Source: Thalassobellus sediminis
GTDB taxonomy: Bacteria; Bacteroidota; Bacteroidia; Flavobacteriales; Flavobacteriaceae
Direction: 5' to 3'
Assembly: GCF_044386045.1 (NCBI RefSeq)
Contig: NZ_JBISCD010000038.1
Coordinates: 243,934-307,933 of the forward strand
DNA length: 64,000 bases
The position numbers were made by a program, and so were the translations under genes. Shown here piece by piece: positions 1 through 8,825 of this stretch; positions within the stretch are counted from its first letter, which is position 1, and each line of letters starts with the position of its first letter. The notes beneath the pieces are model-generated. The model was not told the DNA's origin, searched no databases, and worked only from the letters and a program-made list of their open reading frames with translations.

Positions 1-22
1 TTAAAACAAACGTTTGTTTTAA
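1..22. promoter_or_regulatory. LacI-type operator palindrome upstream of GH115 gene
   Basis: A perfect 22-bp palindrome with the core AAACAAACGTTTGTTT centred on CG. Perfect AT-rich palindromes centred on CG are typical operators of LacI-family repressors in polysaccharide loci. It sits directly upstream of, and partly overlapping, -7-like boxes TAATTTTG (20-27) and TATATTTG (28-35), so a bound repressor would block initiation. The regulator gene is not in the window. The palindrome is seen; the regulator family is inferred. Confidence 0.6.
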
Positions 23-27
23 TTTTG

Positions 28-35
28 TATATTTG
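28..35 (+). promoter_or_regulatory. -7 box TATATTTG for GH115 gene
   Basis: TATATTTG matches the Bacteroidota -7 consensus TAnnTTTG and lies about 50 bp before the chosen ATG at 84. A second match, TAATTTTG, is at 20-27. The in-frame TTG at 33 lies inside the box, which argues against starting translation there. Confidence 0.5.
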
Positions 36-83
36 GATTTACATGAATCTTTGATAGTAAAAACCCTCCTTATTGAACATATT

Positions 84-2990
84 ATGAAAAAAATAGTTTT
101 ATCATTTTTTATGCTTCCTTACGCCCTTATTGCACAATTAAACGTAAGTAATGCGCCAACGAATAACCAAAAAGACTTTGTTTTATCAGCACCAAATCAA
201 AGTATTCAAATTTATTATGATAAAGCAGACGATATACTTATAAGTAAAGCTGCAAATCTATTTTCGAACGATATTGGTTTAGTCACCCAAACAAAACCAG
301 AGATAGCTACTTCACAAAATAACTTAAAAGGAAATATTGTCATTATTGGAACAATCGGTAAAAGTAAGATTATTGATGAACTGGCTGAAACGCATCCTGA
401 AATAAACCAAATTAAAGGAAAATGGGAACGCTACGTTATAAAAACCATAGATAACCCTTTTTCAAAAGGAGGAAAAGCCTTAGTCATTGCGGGAAGTAAT
501 CGACGTGGAACCGCTTATGGTGTTTTTTCTATATCAGAATCTATTGGCGTTTCACCTTGGTATTGGTGGGCAGATATACCAGTAATTAAACAAAATTATA
601 TTAATTTAAGTTCAGAAACTGTTGTTTCGAAAGCACCATCTGTAAAATACAGAGGTATCTTTTTAAATGATGAAGACTGGGGATTAAAACCTTGGGCTTC
701 AAAACTTATAGATCCAGAATTAAATGATATTGGTCCAAAAACCTACGCCAAAGTTTTTGAACTAATGCTTAGATTAAAAGCTAATTATATGTGGCCTGCA
801 ATGCATGAGGTTACTGGTGCTTTTAATAAATACCCAGAAAACAAACTTGTAGCAGATGATTATGGAATTCTTATGGGATCTGCACATTGTGAGCCTTTAC
901 TTTTTAATAATGCTACAGAATGGGATAAGGAAACCATGGGAGAATGGGATTACAAAACAAATAAAGAAGGGATTATAAATCAATTAGAAAAACGTGTAAA
1001 ATCTAATGCACCTTATGAAAACATATACACATTAGCATTAAGAGGCATGCATGATGAAGGCATGATAGGCAACATGAGTCAACAAGAAAAGGTAGAAATT
1101 CTTGAAAACGCCATTAGGGATCAACGAAAACTATTAGAAAAATATATAGATACAAATATTGAAGATATTCCTCAAGTTTTAATTCCGTATAAAGAAGTTA
1201 TGGATATTTATGAAATGGGGGTAGAACTTCCAGAAGAGGTTACAGTTGTTTGGCCAGATGATAATTATGGTTATATAAAACGTTTAAGCACCCAAGAAGA
1301 ACAAAAACGTTCTGGTGGTTCCGGTGTGTATTACCATGTTTCATATTTAGGCGAACCTCATAATAATTTATGGATGAGTACAACACCTCCAAACCATATG
1401 TACGAAGAAATGTCTAAAGCTTATAATACAGGTGCAGACCGTATTTGGATTTTAAATGTTGGTGATATTAAATCTTGCGAATATTCTACCGAGTTATTCC
1501 TTGATATGGCGTGGGATATAGATGCTTTTAACTATAATAATCTTTATGAACACCATGCCAATTGGACGGCTGAAATTTTTGGAGAAACATATATTAAGGA
1601 ACTTAAAGACATATGGAATACGTTTTACCATCAAGCCTTTATAAGAAAACCAGAATATATGGGCTTTGGTTACGAATATAGTGGTCATAATAATCATTAT
1701 GAAACTCTTGTAGATACCAAGTTCTCGTTTAATAATTATAATGAAGTTGAAAATCGATTAAAAGCGTATAACAGTATTGCTGAAAAAGCCACAAATATTC
1801 TGGATAAATTAAGTCCGGAATTAAAACCTGCTTTTTACCAACTGGTATATTACCCTATAAAAGGAGCCGATTTAATGAATAAAAAAATGCTAACTGCTCA
1901 TAAAAACAGAATGTATGCGCAACAAGGACGTTCAAAAACGAATGAGTTAGCAGGCTTAGCAAAACAATATTCAGATAGTTTAGATTTAATCACAAATGGC
2001 TATAACACATTATTAGATGGAAAATGGGATAATATGATGTCTGTAAAACAAGGACGTTCTGCCACGCATCTAATGCCCGAATTAAAAACGATTTCGTTAA
2101 AAGAAAAACCATCTTTAGGAGTTTATCCTGAAGGTCATGAGGAACTTAAGGGTAATAAAACGGCACATACTAGCTTACCTACATTTAACGCTTATGCGAA
2201 TAAAACTTATTATATAGATGTCGTTAACAAAGGAAAAGGAAACCTTAAATGGTCTGCTACAACTAGTGCAGATTGGATTAAACTTTCTAATTCTTCCGGA
2301 AAAACTAAAGATGAACAAAGACTATCTGTTTCTATAGATTGGAGTAAACGACCTAACGGTGAAAATATATTTGGAAACATTGAGTTTACATTTGGAAAAC
2401 AAAAAGAAAAAGTAAACATAGCTACTTTCAAACCTAAAGAAGTTGCTAGTACTTACTTAAAAGGACTTTTTGTAGAACAAAACGGATACATTTCTATTCC
2501 TGCTGCCGATTTCCATAGAACTAATGAAAAAAGTAGTGATAAAACAATTGTGATTAATGGTCTGGGTATAGAAAATAAATCTGTACAGTTTGGAGCGCCT
2601 TTACAAAGAGACAGAAACCCACTAACAAAAAGTAATGCCAGTGTAGAATATGATTTTTATACGTTTAATACAGGTTGGGTAAAAGTATATGTGTATTCGC
2701 TTCCGGTATTTCCACTTAACCCATTAGAAAAAGCTAGTTATACCCTTAAAATTGATGATGGCATTTCAAAACGACACGATATTACAGTTAGAGAATATTC
2801 AGATGCATGGAAAGAAAATGTATTTAGTAATACAGCTTTAGAAATGTCTAAAATCTACGTAGACAAAGCAGGGAAGCATACTTTAAAAATTATGGGAGAT
2901 ACACAAGGTATGGTCATTCAAAAAATAGTGATAGATATGGGAGGACTTAAAGAGTCTTATGCAGGACCGTCGTCTACAAAAATAGAATAG
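84..2990 (+). CDS. Glycoside hydrolase family 115 protein (xylan alpha-1,2-glucuronidase type)
   Basis: The 968-residue product begins with a signal peptide (MKKIVLSFFMLPYALIAQ), so it acts in the periplasm or at the cell surface. GH115 motifs follow in order: RGIFLNDEDWGLKPW, LKANYMWPAMHE, a GSAHCEPLL motif, ALRGMHDEGM, VWPDDNYGY and GGSGVYYHVSYLG. The last third resembles the beta-rich GH115 C-terminal domain. Known GH115 enzymes remove (4-O-methyl)glucuronic acid from xylan side chains. ATG 84 was chosen because an in-frame TTG upstream at 33 lies inside a promoter box and would spoil the signal peptide. The next gene, a lactonase-like lipoprotein, follows after 26 bp and may handle sugar acids released here. 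Family call is firm; exact substrate is inference. Confidence 0.9.
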   Translation: MKKIVLSFFMLPYALIAQLNVSNAPTNNQKDFVLSAPNQSIQIYYDKADDILISKAANLFSNDIGLVTQTKPEIATSQNNLKGNIVIIGTIGKSKIIDELAETHPEINQIKGKWERYVIKTIDNPFSKGGKALVIAGSNRRGTAYGVFSISESIGVSPWYWWADIPVIKQNYINLSSETVVSKAPSVKYRGIFLNDEDWGLKPWASKLIDPELNDIGPKTYAKVFELMLRLKANYMWPAMHEVTGAFNKYPENKLVADDYGILMGSAHCEPLLFNNATEWDKETMGEWDYKTNKEGIINQLEKRVKSNAPYENIYTLALRGMHDEGMIGNMSQQEKVEILENAIRDQRKLLEKYIDTNIEDIPQVLIPYKEVMDIYEMGVELPEEVTVVWPDDNYGYIKRLSTQEEQKRSGGSGVYYHVSYLGEPHNNLWMSTTPPNHMYEEMSKAYNTGADRIWILNVGDIKSCEYSTELFLDMAWDIDAFNYNNLYEHHANWTAEIFGETYIKELKDIWNTFYHQAFIRKPEYMGFGYEYSGHNNHYETLVDTKFSFNNYNEVENRLKAYNSIAEKATNILDKLSPELKPAFYQLVYYPIKGADLMNKKMLTAHKNRMYAQQGRSKTNELAGLAKQYSDSLDLITNGYNTLLDGKWDNMMSVKQGRSATHLMPELKTISLKEKPSLGVYPEGHEELKGNKTAHTSLPTFNAYANKTYYIDVVNKGKGNLKWSATTSADWIKLSNSSGKTKDEQRLSVSIDWSKRPNGENIFGNIEFTFGKQKEKVNIATFKPKEVASTYLKGLFVEQNGYISIPAADFHRTNEKSSDKTIVINGLGIENKSVQFGAPLQRDRNPLTKSNASVEYDFYTFNTGWVKVYVYSLPVFPLNPLEKASYTLKIDDGISKRHDITVREYSDAWKENVFSNTALEMSKIYVDKAGKHTLKIMGDTQGMVIQKIVIDMGGLKESYAGPSSTKIE

Positions 2991-3016
2991 TATATTAGCA
3001 AACAAAAACAATCAAC

Positions 3017-4057
3017 ATGTTAAGAATTTTATCAATATTCATAATCATCGCTTTTTCATTAAGCTGTGAAACAAAGAAAAAAAAAGTAAAAGAGGTTAGT
3101 CATCCAAAAACAGAATATCCTGTATTAGCAGGAGCATCCATTGAAGTGATTAATTCAAAAATGGAGTCGATTGTTTCAAATGATGCTAAGGTAGAAATAC
3201 TTGCTAAGGGACATGACTGGACTGAAGGTCCTCTTTGGGTAGAATCTGAGCAGATATTATTGTATTGCGATATTCCAAGAAACTCAATCTATGCTTGGAA
3301 AGAAGGAGAAGACTCCAAATTGTATTTGAAACCTTCAGGGTTTCTAGGGGAAAATTTCACAGGAACAGAACCTGGCTCTAATGGACTTATACTTGATGAA
3401 AACGAGGCATTAGTATTATGTCAACATGGTGACCGTAAAATTGTTCGTATGAATAGTTCATTAAGTAAGCCAGAGGCATCTTTCATTACATTAGTTGATG
3501 CATATAATGAAAAAAGACTTAATAGCCCAAATGATTTGGATTATATGAACAATGGTGATTTGTATTTTACCGATCCTCCGTATGGTTTACCTAAACGGAT
3601 GAATGATTCAGAAAAGGAACTATCATTTCAAGGAGTATTTCGATTGAGTAAAAATGGAAAAGTGACACTCTTAACAGATGAGTTTGAACGCCCTAATGGA
3701 ATTGCATTTTCGCCAGATGAAAAGACACTCTACATTGCCAATTCACTTAAAGAAAGACCCATTTGGAAAGCTTTCGATGTAACCAAGGATGGACTAATTA
3801 CCAATGGCCGTGTTATACTTGATGCTTCAGAAAGAATAAAAAAAGGAGAATTGGGACTTCCGGATGGACTAAAAGTTGGTAAGAATGGAACCATTTATGC
3901 TTCGGGACCTGGTGGGGTTTTCATTTTTAGTGCTGAAGAAGAATTTTTAGGAGTAATAAAAACAGGAGAACGCACATCAAATTGTGCTTTGAATGCCGAT
4001 GAATCTATGTTATACATAACTGCGGACTCATATCTTTTAAGAGTAGCGCTAAACTAG
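3017..4057 (+). CDS. SMP-30/gluconolactonase-like lipoprotein
   Basis: 346 residues with a lipoprotein signal (hydrophobic stretch, lipobox ending at C17). The body has SMP-30/gluconolactonase/LRE beta-propeller motifs: EGPLWVESEQILLYCDIP near residue 70, NSPNDLDYMNNGDLYFTDPP around 172-191, RPNGIAFSPDEKTLYIAN around 225 and LPDGLKVGKNGTIYASGPGG near 281. These carry the acidic and Asn ligands for the divalent metal in the family. Family members hydrolyse sugar-acid lactones. It lies 26 bp behind the GH115 gene on the same strand, so co-transcription under the same operator is likely. The substrate is not known; a uronic or aldonic lactone would fit the neighbour. Confidence 0.85.
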   Translation: MLRILSIFIIIAFSLSCETKKKKVKEVSHPKTEYPVLAGASIEVINSKMESIVSNDAKVEILAKGHDWTEGPLWVESEQILLYCDIPRNSIYAWKEGEDSKLYLKPSGFLGENFTGTEPGSNGLILDENEALVLCQHGDRKIVRMNSSLSKPEASFITLVDAYNEKRLNSPNDLDYMNNGDLYFTDPPYGLPKRMNDSEKELSFQGVFRLSKNGKVTLLTDEFERPNGIAFSPDEKTLYIANSLKERPIWKAFDVTKDGLITNGRVILDASERIKKGELGLPDGLKVGKNGTIYASGPGGVFIFSAEEEFLGVIKTGERTSNCALNADESMLYITADSYLLRVALN

Positions 4058-4112
4058 ATTTTCTAATATTTTTTATTCCTCCTGTAACACTTCTAAAAAG
4101 ATGAAACAAAAA

Positions 4113-4158
4113 AGCAACATTACAAAACAATTGAATTTAAGTTGTTTTGTAATGCTGT
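4113..4158. terminator. Bidirectional intrinsic terminator
   Basis: Long near-perfect inverted repeat (arms ATTACAAAACAA and TTGTTTTGTAAT extended by GCA/TGC) flanked by an A-run on the left and a T-run on the right. It lies between convergent genes ending at 4057 and 4187 and can serve both. Confidence 0.8.
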
Positions 4159-4186
4159 TTTTTTTATGAACCCAAGTATAAGACTT

Positions 4187-5821
4187 CTAGTTCAAATCAA
4201 TCTGCTTCAAATTCTCAATACGGTTTCTAACTAAAAAATCGTCTATAGTTTCAAAATGTTCAATAACGCGTTGGTCTTTAAATTCGAAAACTTTTTGAGA
4301 AAGTCCTTGTAGAAAATCGCGATCGTGAGATACTAAAATGAGCGTCCCATCAAAAGACAATAAAGCTTCTTTTAAAACATCTTTAGATTTTAAATCTAAA
4401 TGATTGGTAGGTTCATCAAGAATCAACAAATTCACTGGTTCTAAAAGTAGTTTTACCATGGCAAGTCTGGTTTTTTCTCCACCAGAAAGCACGCTTACTT
4501 TTTTATCAATATCGTCGCCTTTAAACATAAATCGACCTAAAATATTTTTTATTTGTGTTCGTATATCACCCTGAGCAACCTCATCTACGGTTTGAAAAAT
4601 AGTTAAATTCTCATCTAACAACGATGCTTGATTTTGCGCAAAGTAACCCACTTTCACATTATGTCCTAAACTACATTCGCCATCTACATCTATCTCTCCC
4701 ATAATAGCTTTAATCATGGTCGATTTTCCTTCGCCATTTCTACCAACAAACGATACTTTTTCGCCACGTGCAATAGACATATTGGCATTTTTAAATACCA
4801 CATGCTCGTCGTATGCTTTAGACAACTCTTTAACAGTTACAGGATAATCTCCCGAACGTTGTGCGGGTGGAAACCTAAGCTTCAAGCTAGAATTATCTAT
4901 TTCGTCAATTTCAATAATTTGAAGTTTTTCCAACATGCGTTCTCTTGAACTTACTTGGTTGGTTTTAGAGTACGTGCCTTTAAAACGTTCAATAAACGCC
5001 ATATTATCGGCGATAAACTTTTGCTGCTCTTGATAGGCTTTTATTTGATGTTCACGGCGTTCTTCACGTAATTGTAAATAATGAGTGTAATTTGCTTTAT
5101 AATCGTAAATACGCCCCATAGTAACTTCAATCGTTCTATTGGTAATATTATCAATAAACGCTTTATCATGCGAAATAACCATGACCGCTTTGGCTTTATT
5201 CAATAAAAAATCTTCTAACCAAATAACCGATTCAATATCAATGTGATTGGTAGGCTCATCTAAAAGAATTAAATCTGGTTTTTGTAATAAAATTTTAGCC
5301 AACTCAATACGCATACGGTATCCGCCACTAAATTCGCTTGTTAAACGCGTAAAATCTTCACGTTTAAAACCTAAACCTCCAAGAGCTTTTTCAACTTCGG
5401 CATCATAATTAACATCTTCTAATGCATAGAATTTTTCACCTAAATCGGAAACCTTTTCTATAATTTTCATATAGTCATCCGATTCGTAATCGGTTCTAGT
5501 TTCCAATTCTTTATTAAGACGTTCCATTTCGTCTCGCATTTCAAAAATATGCTTAAAGGCTTTTGAAGCTTCTTCAAAAACAGTACAATGATCTTCGGTT
5601 AATAAATGCTGTGGTAAATACGCAATAACAACATCTTTAGGATATCGCACATGACCTCGGGTTCCTTTTTGAACACCTGCAATAATTTTCATCATGATCG
5701 ATTTTCCTGCGCCATTTTTCCCCATTAAAGCTATTTTATCGTTCTCATTTATGGTAAATGAAACATCACTAAATAAAGCTTGTCCACTAAATTCTACTGC
5801 TAAAGCATCAACTGAAATCAT
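4187..5821 (-). CDS. ABC-F family ATP-binding protein
   Basis: 544 residues, two ABC ATPase domains in tandem and no membrane segments, as in the ABC-F family that acts on ribosomes rather than as transporters. Domain 1 has Walker A GKNGAGKS at 34-41, signature FSGGYRMR and Walker B ILLDEPTNHID. Domain 2 has GRNGEGKS near 360, LSGGEKTRLA and LILDEPTNHLD. The charged linker between the domains (around residues 240-300) is the P-site tRNA interaction motif region. It resembles the housekeeping Uup/YbiT/EttA-type group rather than a known resistance protein, but the subfamily cannot be settled by eye. It stands alone between a terminator and a divergent J-domain gene. Confidence 0.92.
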   Translation of the reverse strand: MISVDALAVEFSGQALFSDVSFTINENDKIALMGKNGAGKSIMMKIIAGVQKGTRGHVRYPKDVVIAYLPQHLLTEDHCTVFEEASKAFKHIFEMRDEMERLNKELETRTDYESDDYMKIIEKVSDLGEKFYALEDVNYDAEVEKALGGLGFKREDFTRLTSEFSGGYRMRIELAKILLQKPDLILLDEPTNHIDIESVIWLEDFLLNKAKAVMVISHDKAFIDNITNRTIEVTMGRIYDYKANYTHYLQLREERREHQIKAYQEQQKFIADNMAFIERFKGTYSKTNQVSSRERMLEKLQIIEIDEIDNSSLKLRFPPAQRSGDYPVTVKELSKAYDEHVVFKNANMSIARGEKVSFVGRNGEGKSTMIKAIMGEIDVDGECSLGHNVKVGYFAQNQASLLDENLTIFQTVDEVAQGDIRTQIKNILGRFMFKGDDIDKKVSVLSGGEKTRLAMVKLLLEPVNLLILDEPTNHLDLKSKDVLKEALLSFDGTLILVSHDRDFLQGLSQKVFEFKDQRVIEHFETIDDFLVRNRIENLKQIDLN

Positions 5822-5954
5822 AGTTTATTTTTTAAAGCTGCAAAGCTAGAAAAAAGTGCGTTATTAAAAAGAAATAATGTTTTTATAACAATCTTTTCTC
5901 TTTCAGTATTTTATAAAGACTATCTTCGCGCCTTATTTTGAAAAAAGCCTGGTA

Positions 5955-6401
5955 ATGAAACGTATAAACGAATACAAAAAATTGTTTAATGTTGAAAAAA
6001 ACATTGAACTAAAACAACTAAAAAAAACATACCGAAATTTAGTTAAAGAATGGCATCCTGATAAGTTTCAAGCAGGTGATGAAAAAGCTATTGAAGCCGA
6101 ATTGAAAAGTAGACAAATAATTGACGCGTATCATTTTTTAGTAAGTATTGCTCCAGAAACTAAAGCTGCAAATTTAGAAGAATACAATACAACCATAACG
6201 TCACCAATAATGGATTGGCAACACAAAGGCATGTTGTTAGAAATAACCTTTTTAGATGGTAATACTTATGAATACTTTGGTGTTAATAAAGCCTTGTATA
6301 TTAAACTTTGTCAGTCTGATAAATTAACACGCTTTGCAAAGCGTAATATTTTTAACAGCTTTATTTATAGAAAAATTAAAAAAAATGAGGTTGAGGCTTA
6401 A
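5955..6401 (+). CDS. J-domain protein fused to a KTSC-like domain
   Basis: 148 residues. Residues 1-65 form a J domain with the HPD motif (KEWHPDKFQ), the part that stimulates Hsp70 (DnaK) ATPase. Residues about 82-145 (SPIMDWQHKGMLLEITFLDG followed by YEYFGVNKALY) resemble a KTSC domain, a small domain also found at the end of some lysyl-tRNA synthetases. No glycine-rich or zinc-finger DnaJ regions are present, so this is a specialised co-chaperone rather than DnaJ. It is transcribed divergently from the ABC-F gene and ends immediately before a convergent glycosyltransferase gene. Client and role are unknown. Confidence 0.8.
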   Translation: MKRINEYKKLFNVEKNIELKQLKKTYRNLVKEWHPDKFQAGDEKAIEAELKSRQIIDAYHFLVSIAPETKAANLEEYNTTITSPIMDWQHKGMLLEITFLDGNTYEYFGVNKALYIKLCQSDKLTRFAKRNIFNSFIYRKIKKNEVEA

Positions 6402-7652
6402 TTAATTTTTATTCTTTTCCTCAATCCACTTACTCATAAACTTAGTGCTTTGCATGGTATGATGCTGTATCATTTGCCCTGTGAAGTTATCTAATCTATG
6501 AATTTGTAAATTGTTTAAAATTGAATTTATTTTAAACACAAAATCAGAAACGAACAGTTGTTTATCAAAACGGGCATTCATTACAATAAACCCGTTTTTT
6601 TGTTTTCCGTTCCAAAAAATCTTGTTCGTATATAATTCAATAGCCTTATCTGCAAATTGTTCGACATCATCTGCTATAAAACCATTTGAATCAAATCCAC
6701 CAAACATACCTTCAGCAGCAATTGATGTCATAACAGCAGGTGTACCGTTTAACATCGCATCAATAAGTTTACCTTTTAAACCTGCACCAAAACGTAAAGG
6801 TGCTAAACATACTTTAGCATTTTGCATCACTAAATTTGCATCTTCAGCAAATCCTTTAATAATGAAACCTTCTTTTTTATTGTTTAACTGAAGTACTTTT
6901 TCTGAAGCATAAGCACCATAAATATGCATTTCAACTTTTGGTAGTTTCTTTCTAATTAAAGGCCATATTTCTTCTTTTAAAAATAAAATTGCATTGTAGT
7001 TGGGTGCATGTAAAAAGTTACCAATAGTAATAAAGTGTTCTCTTTCCTTTATTTTTGGCAATTTCCGTTTAGCCTCCATTGAAATTACTTCGGTTAAAAA
7101 AGGCAAATAATATAAAAGATGAGCACTTACTTTAAATTGATTTTTTAATATTTCTATTTCTTCTTCTGAAATTATAAGACTTAAATCACATCTATAAATA
7201 CTTGCTATTTCTCGCTTTGCTGTATCATTAAACAAATAAGTCTTGCTAAAAACAGACTGATCTTTAAGCGCTAGTTCTCTACCTTTTCTTAAACAATGCA
7301 AATCTTCGGCATCTAAAATTCTTAAAGTATTTGGGCATTGCTCAGAAACACGCCAACCAAATTGCTCTTCAACCATAAAACGATCAAACAGTACAATATC
7401 TGGATTTAAAGTTTTAACAAACACATCAAAACTATCGCTATTTAAAGCTATATCAACTTGCTCAACACCAATTTCAGTTAAATCAAAAGCATTCTCTTTT
7501 TTAGCACATGTACTAGCAAACGTTATTTTACAACCTGAAGATCGAAATATATCTATCAACTGCATCATACGGCTACCGGCAGCAGAACTATTAGGCTCCG
7601 GCCAAACAAAACCAATAATTAATATTCTTTTTTGCATTAGGTTACTAGACAT
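6402..7652 (-). CDS. Glycosyltransferase, GT4-like
   Basis: 416 residues. The N-terminal half begins KRILIIGFVWPEPNSSAAGSRM, a Rossmann-type acceptor domain opening typical of GT-B glycosyltransferases. The C-terminal half carries HFITIGNFLHAPNYNA, IYGAYASEKV and the donor-site region APLRFGAGLKGKLIDAMLNGTPAVMTS, typical of GT4/group 1 enzymes that use nucleotide sugars. No signal peptide or membrane segment is evident, so it probably works at the cytoplasmic face of the membrane. ATG at 7652 or the second Met at 7637 could be the start. It follows the haem-binding protein gene by 9 bp and may be co-transcribed. Acceptor and sugar are unknown. Confidence 0.8.
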   Translation of the reverse strand: MSSNLMQKRILIIGFVWPEPNSSAAGSRMMQLIDIFRSSGCKITFASTCAKKENAFDLTEIGVEQVDIALNSDSFDVFVKTLNPDIVLFDRFMVEEQFGWRVSEQCPNTLRILDAEDLHCLRKGRELALKDQSVFSKTYLFNDTAKREIASIYRCDLSLIISEEEIEILKNQFKVSAHLLYYLPFLTEVISMEAKRKLPKIKEREHFITIGNFLHAPNYNAILFLKEEIWPLIRKKLPKVEMHIYGAYASEKVLQLNNKKEGFIIKGFAEDANLVMQNAKVCLAPLRFGAGLKGKLIDAMLNGTPAVMTSIAAEGMFGGFDSNGFIADDVEQFADKAIELYTNKIFWNGKQKNGFIVMNARFDKQLFVSDFVFKINSILNNLQIHRLDNFTGQMIQHHTMQSTKFMSKWIEEKNKN

Positions 7653-7661
7653 AAATTAAAT

Positions 7662-8135
7662 TTATTCTGGTTTAGGCATTAAACTATACTTTATACGAAC
7701 CTGTTTTGCCCAATTAACAACAGATGCTATTTGTTCATCTGTAAGTTTAGCTTCTGTGTGTGTCCATGTATACGAAGGTAAAGGCATTTCCTTTTCTTCT
7801 ACTTGTTCTATAATTTCTTCAAATTTATGGTCTTTTCGTTTTACTGAATTACCTACCCAATTAGAGAGGTTTAACTCATGCTTCCCTTCTTCTACATGAT
7901 GATTTAACCAGTAATTAACAGGTGTTAAATTACTATACCAAGGGTATCTGGTAACATTGCTATGACAATCGTAACACGTTTCTTTTAAAATAAGCTTAAC
8001 ATCTTCTGGCGGATTGGTTTCTTCTAAAAAAGCATCTATAGAAGCAAAATCGCCTTGATTTTTTTCTGGACCGAAAAACTGTGAAATTAAAAGCAGGATT
8101 AATAAAACCCAAAGTATCTTTTTTATTATTCGCAT
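7662..8135 (-). CDS. Haem-binding domain protein (CxxCH, membrane anchored)
   Basis: 157 residues with one N-terminal hydrophobic segment (about residues 5-20) that anchors or exports it. A single covalent haem motif CYDCH lies near residue 53, followed by SNVTRYPWYSNLTPVNYWLNHHVEEGK, the pattern of the Haem_bd family common in Bacteroidota. The C-terminal part (EEKEMPLPSYTWTHTEAKLTDEQ) matches the same family. It probably acts in the periplasm as a small monohaem c-type protein. It is upstream of the glycosyltransferase gene and divergent from the gene at 8173. Electron partner unknown. Confidence 0.85.
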   Translation of the reverse strand: MRIIKKILWVLLILLLISQFFGPEKNQGDFASIDAFLEETNPPEDVKLILKETCYDCHSNVTRYPWYSNLTPVNYWLNHHVEEGKHELNLSNWVGNSVKRKDHKFEEIIEQVEEKEMPLPSYTWTHTEAKLTDEQIASVVNWAKQVRIKYSLMPKPE

Positions 8136-8172
8136 TTTAGTAATTTTATATTTTAAAAATACTAAAATTCAT

Positions 8173-8751
8173 TTGACTACAGCACAACTTTACAAAGAAT
8201 TAAATTATGTCAATCATTCGCGTGAAAAACGTCTGCATTATGCACATTTAATGATTGACAACCCAGACTTAGTCCCTAAATTATTAGAAATTCTTTTTAG
8301 AGTTAATGATAAAATATCGCCACGTGCTGCTTGGGTTTTCGAATTTATGTGTAGTAATAACATTAATACTATTATTCCTTACTTAGATATTTTTACAGAA
8401 CAGATGCATAAAGTTCATCTAGATTCTGCTGTAAGACCCGTTGCTAAAGTTTGTGAATTGATTGCCAAAGCATATACGTCAAAAGAAGATAATGAAATAA
8501 AAAAAGCATTAACCGCCATACATAAAGAACGTATTATTGAAGTTTGTTTTGATTATATGATTAATGATGAAAAAGTAGCTCCAAAAGCTTATAGTATGAC
8601 AACACTTTTTATGTTTGGTAAAGCGTATGATTGGGTTTACCCCGAATTAGTCTTAATTTTAGAACGCGATTTCTCCTTACAAAGTGCCGCTTTTAAAGCA
8701 CGAGCAAAACAAATACTGAAAAAAATAAAAAAGAGTCCTTCTAAAAACTAA
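8173..8751 (+). CDS. Conserved hypothetical helical (HEAT-like) protein
   Basis: 192 residues, predicted all-alpha from heptad-like helices (LVPKLLEILFRVNDKISPRA, IIPYLDIFTEQMHKVHLDSA and similar), resembling HEAT-type repeats; no signal peptide. Translation must start at a TTG (8173), as no ATG precedes the conserved beginning MTTAQLYKELNYVNHSREKR. The gene sits directly upstream of purB, and homologues in this position are sometimes mislabelled adenylosuccinate lyase, but no fumarate-lyase signature is present. Function unknown; a scaffold or protein-binding role is only a guess. Confidence 0.75.
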   Translation: MTTAQLYKELNYVNHSREKRLHYAHLMIDNPDLVPKLLEILFRVNDKISPRAAWVFEFMCSNNINTIIPYLDIFTEQMHKVHLDSAVRPVAKVCELIAKAYTSKEDNEIKKALTAIHKERIIEVCFDYMINDEKVAPKAYSMTTLFMFGKAYDWVYPELVLILERDFSLQSAAFKARAKQILKKIKKSPSKN

Positions 8752-8792
8752 AAACTTCCGTCTTCAATCTTCCGACTTCAGTCTAAAAATTC

Positions 8793-8800
8793 TATCTTTG
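8793..8800 (+). promoter_or_regulatory. -7 box TATCTTTG for purB
   Basis: TATCTTTG matches TAnnTTTG and lies 25 bp before the purB ATG. It is preceded by a pyrimidine-rich CTTCCG/CTTCAATC tract at 8755-8782 that resembles the tract before rmuC. Confidence 0.55.
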
Positions 8801-8825
8801 CAACTTCTTAAAAAACAAACCATAC

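Noticed and set aside
33..83. N-terminal extension of the GH115 protein from a TTG codon
   Set aside because: The TTG is inside the TATATTTG box, and the extension would bury the signal peptide.
8173..8751. Adenylosuccinate lyase fragment
   Set aside because: No fumarate-lyase motif; purB is complete immediately downstream.
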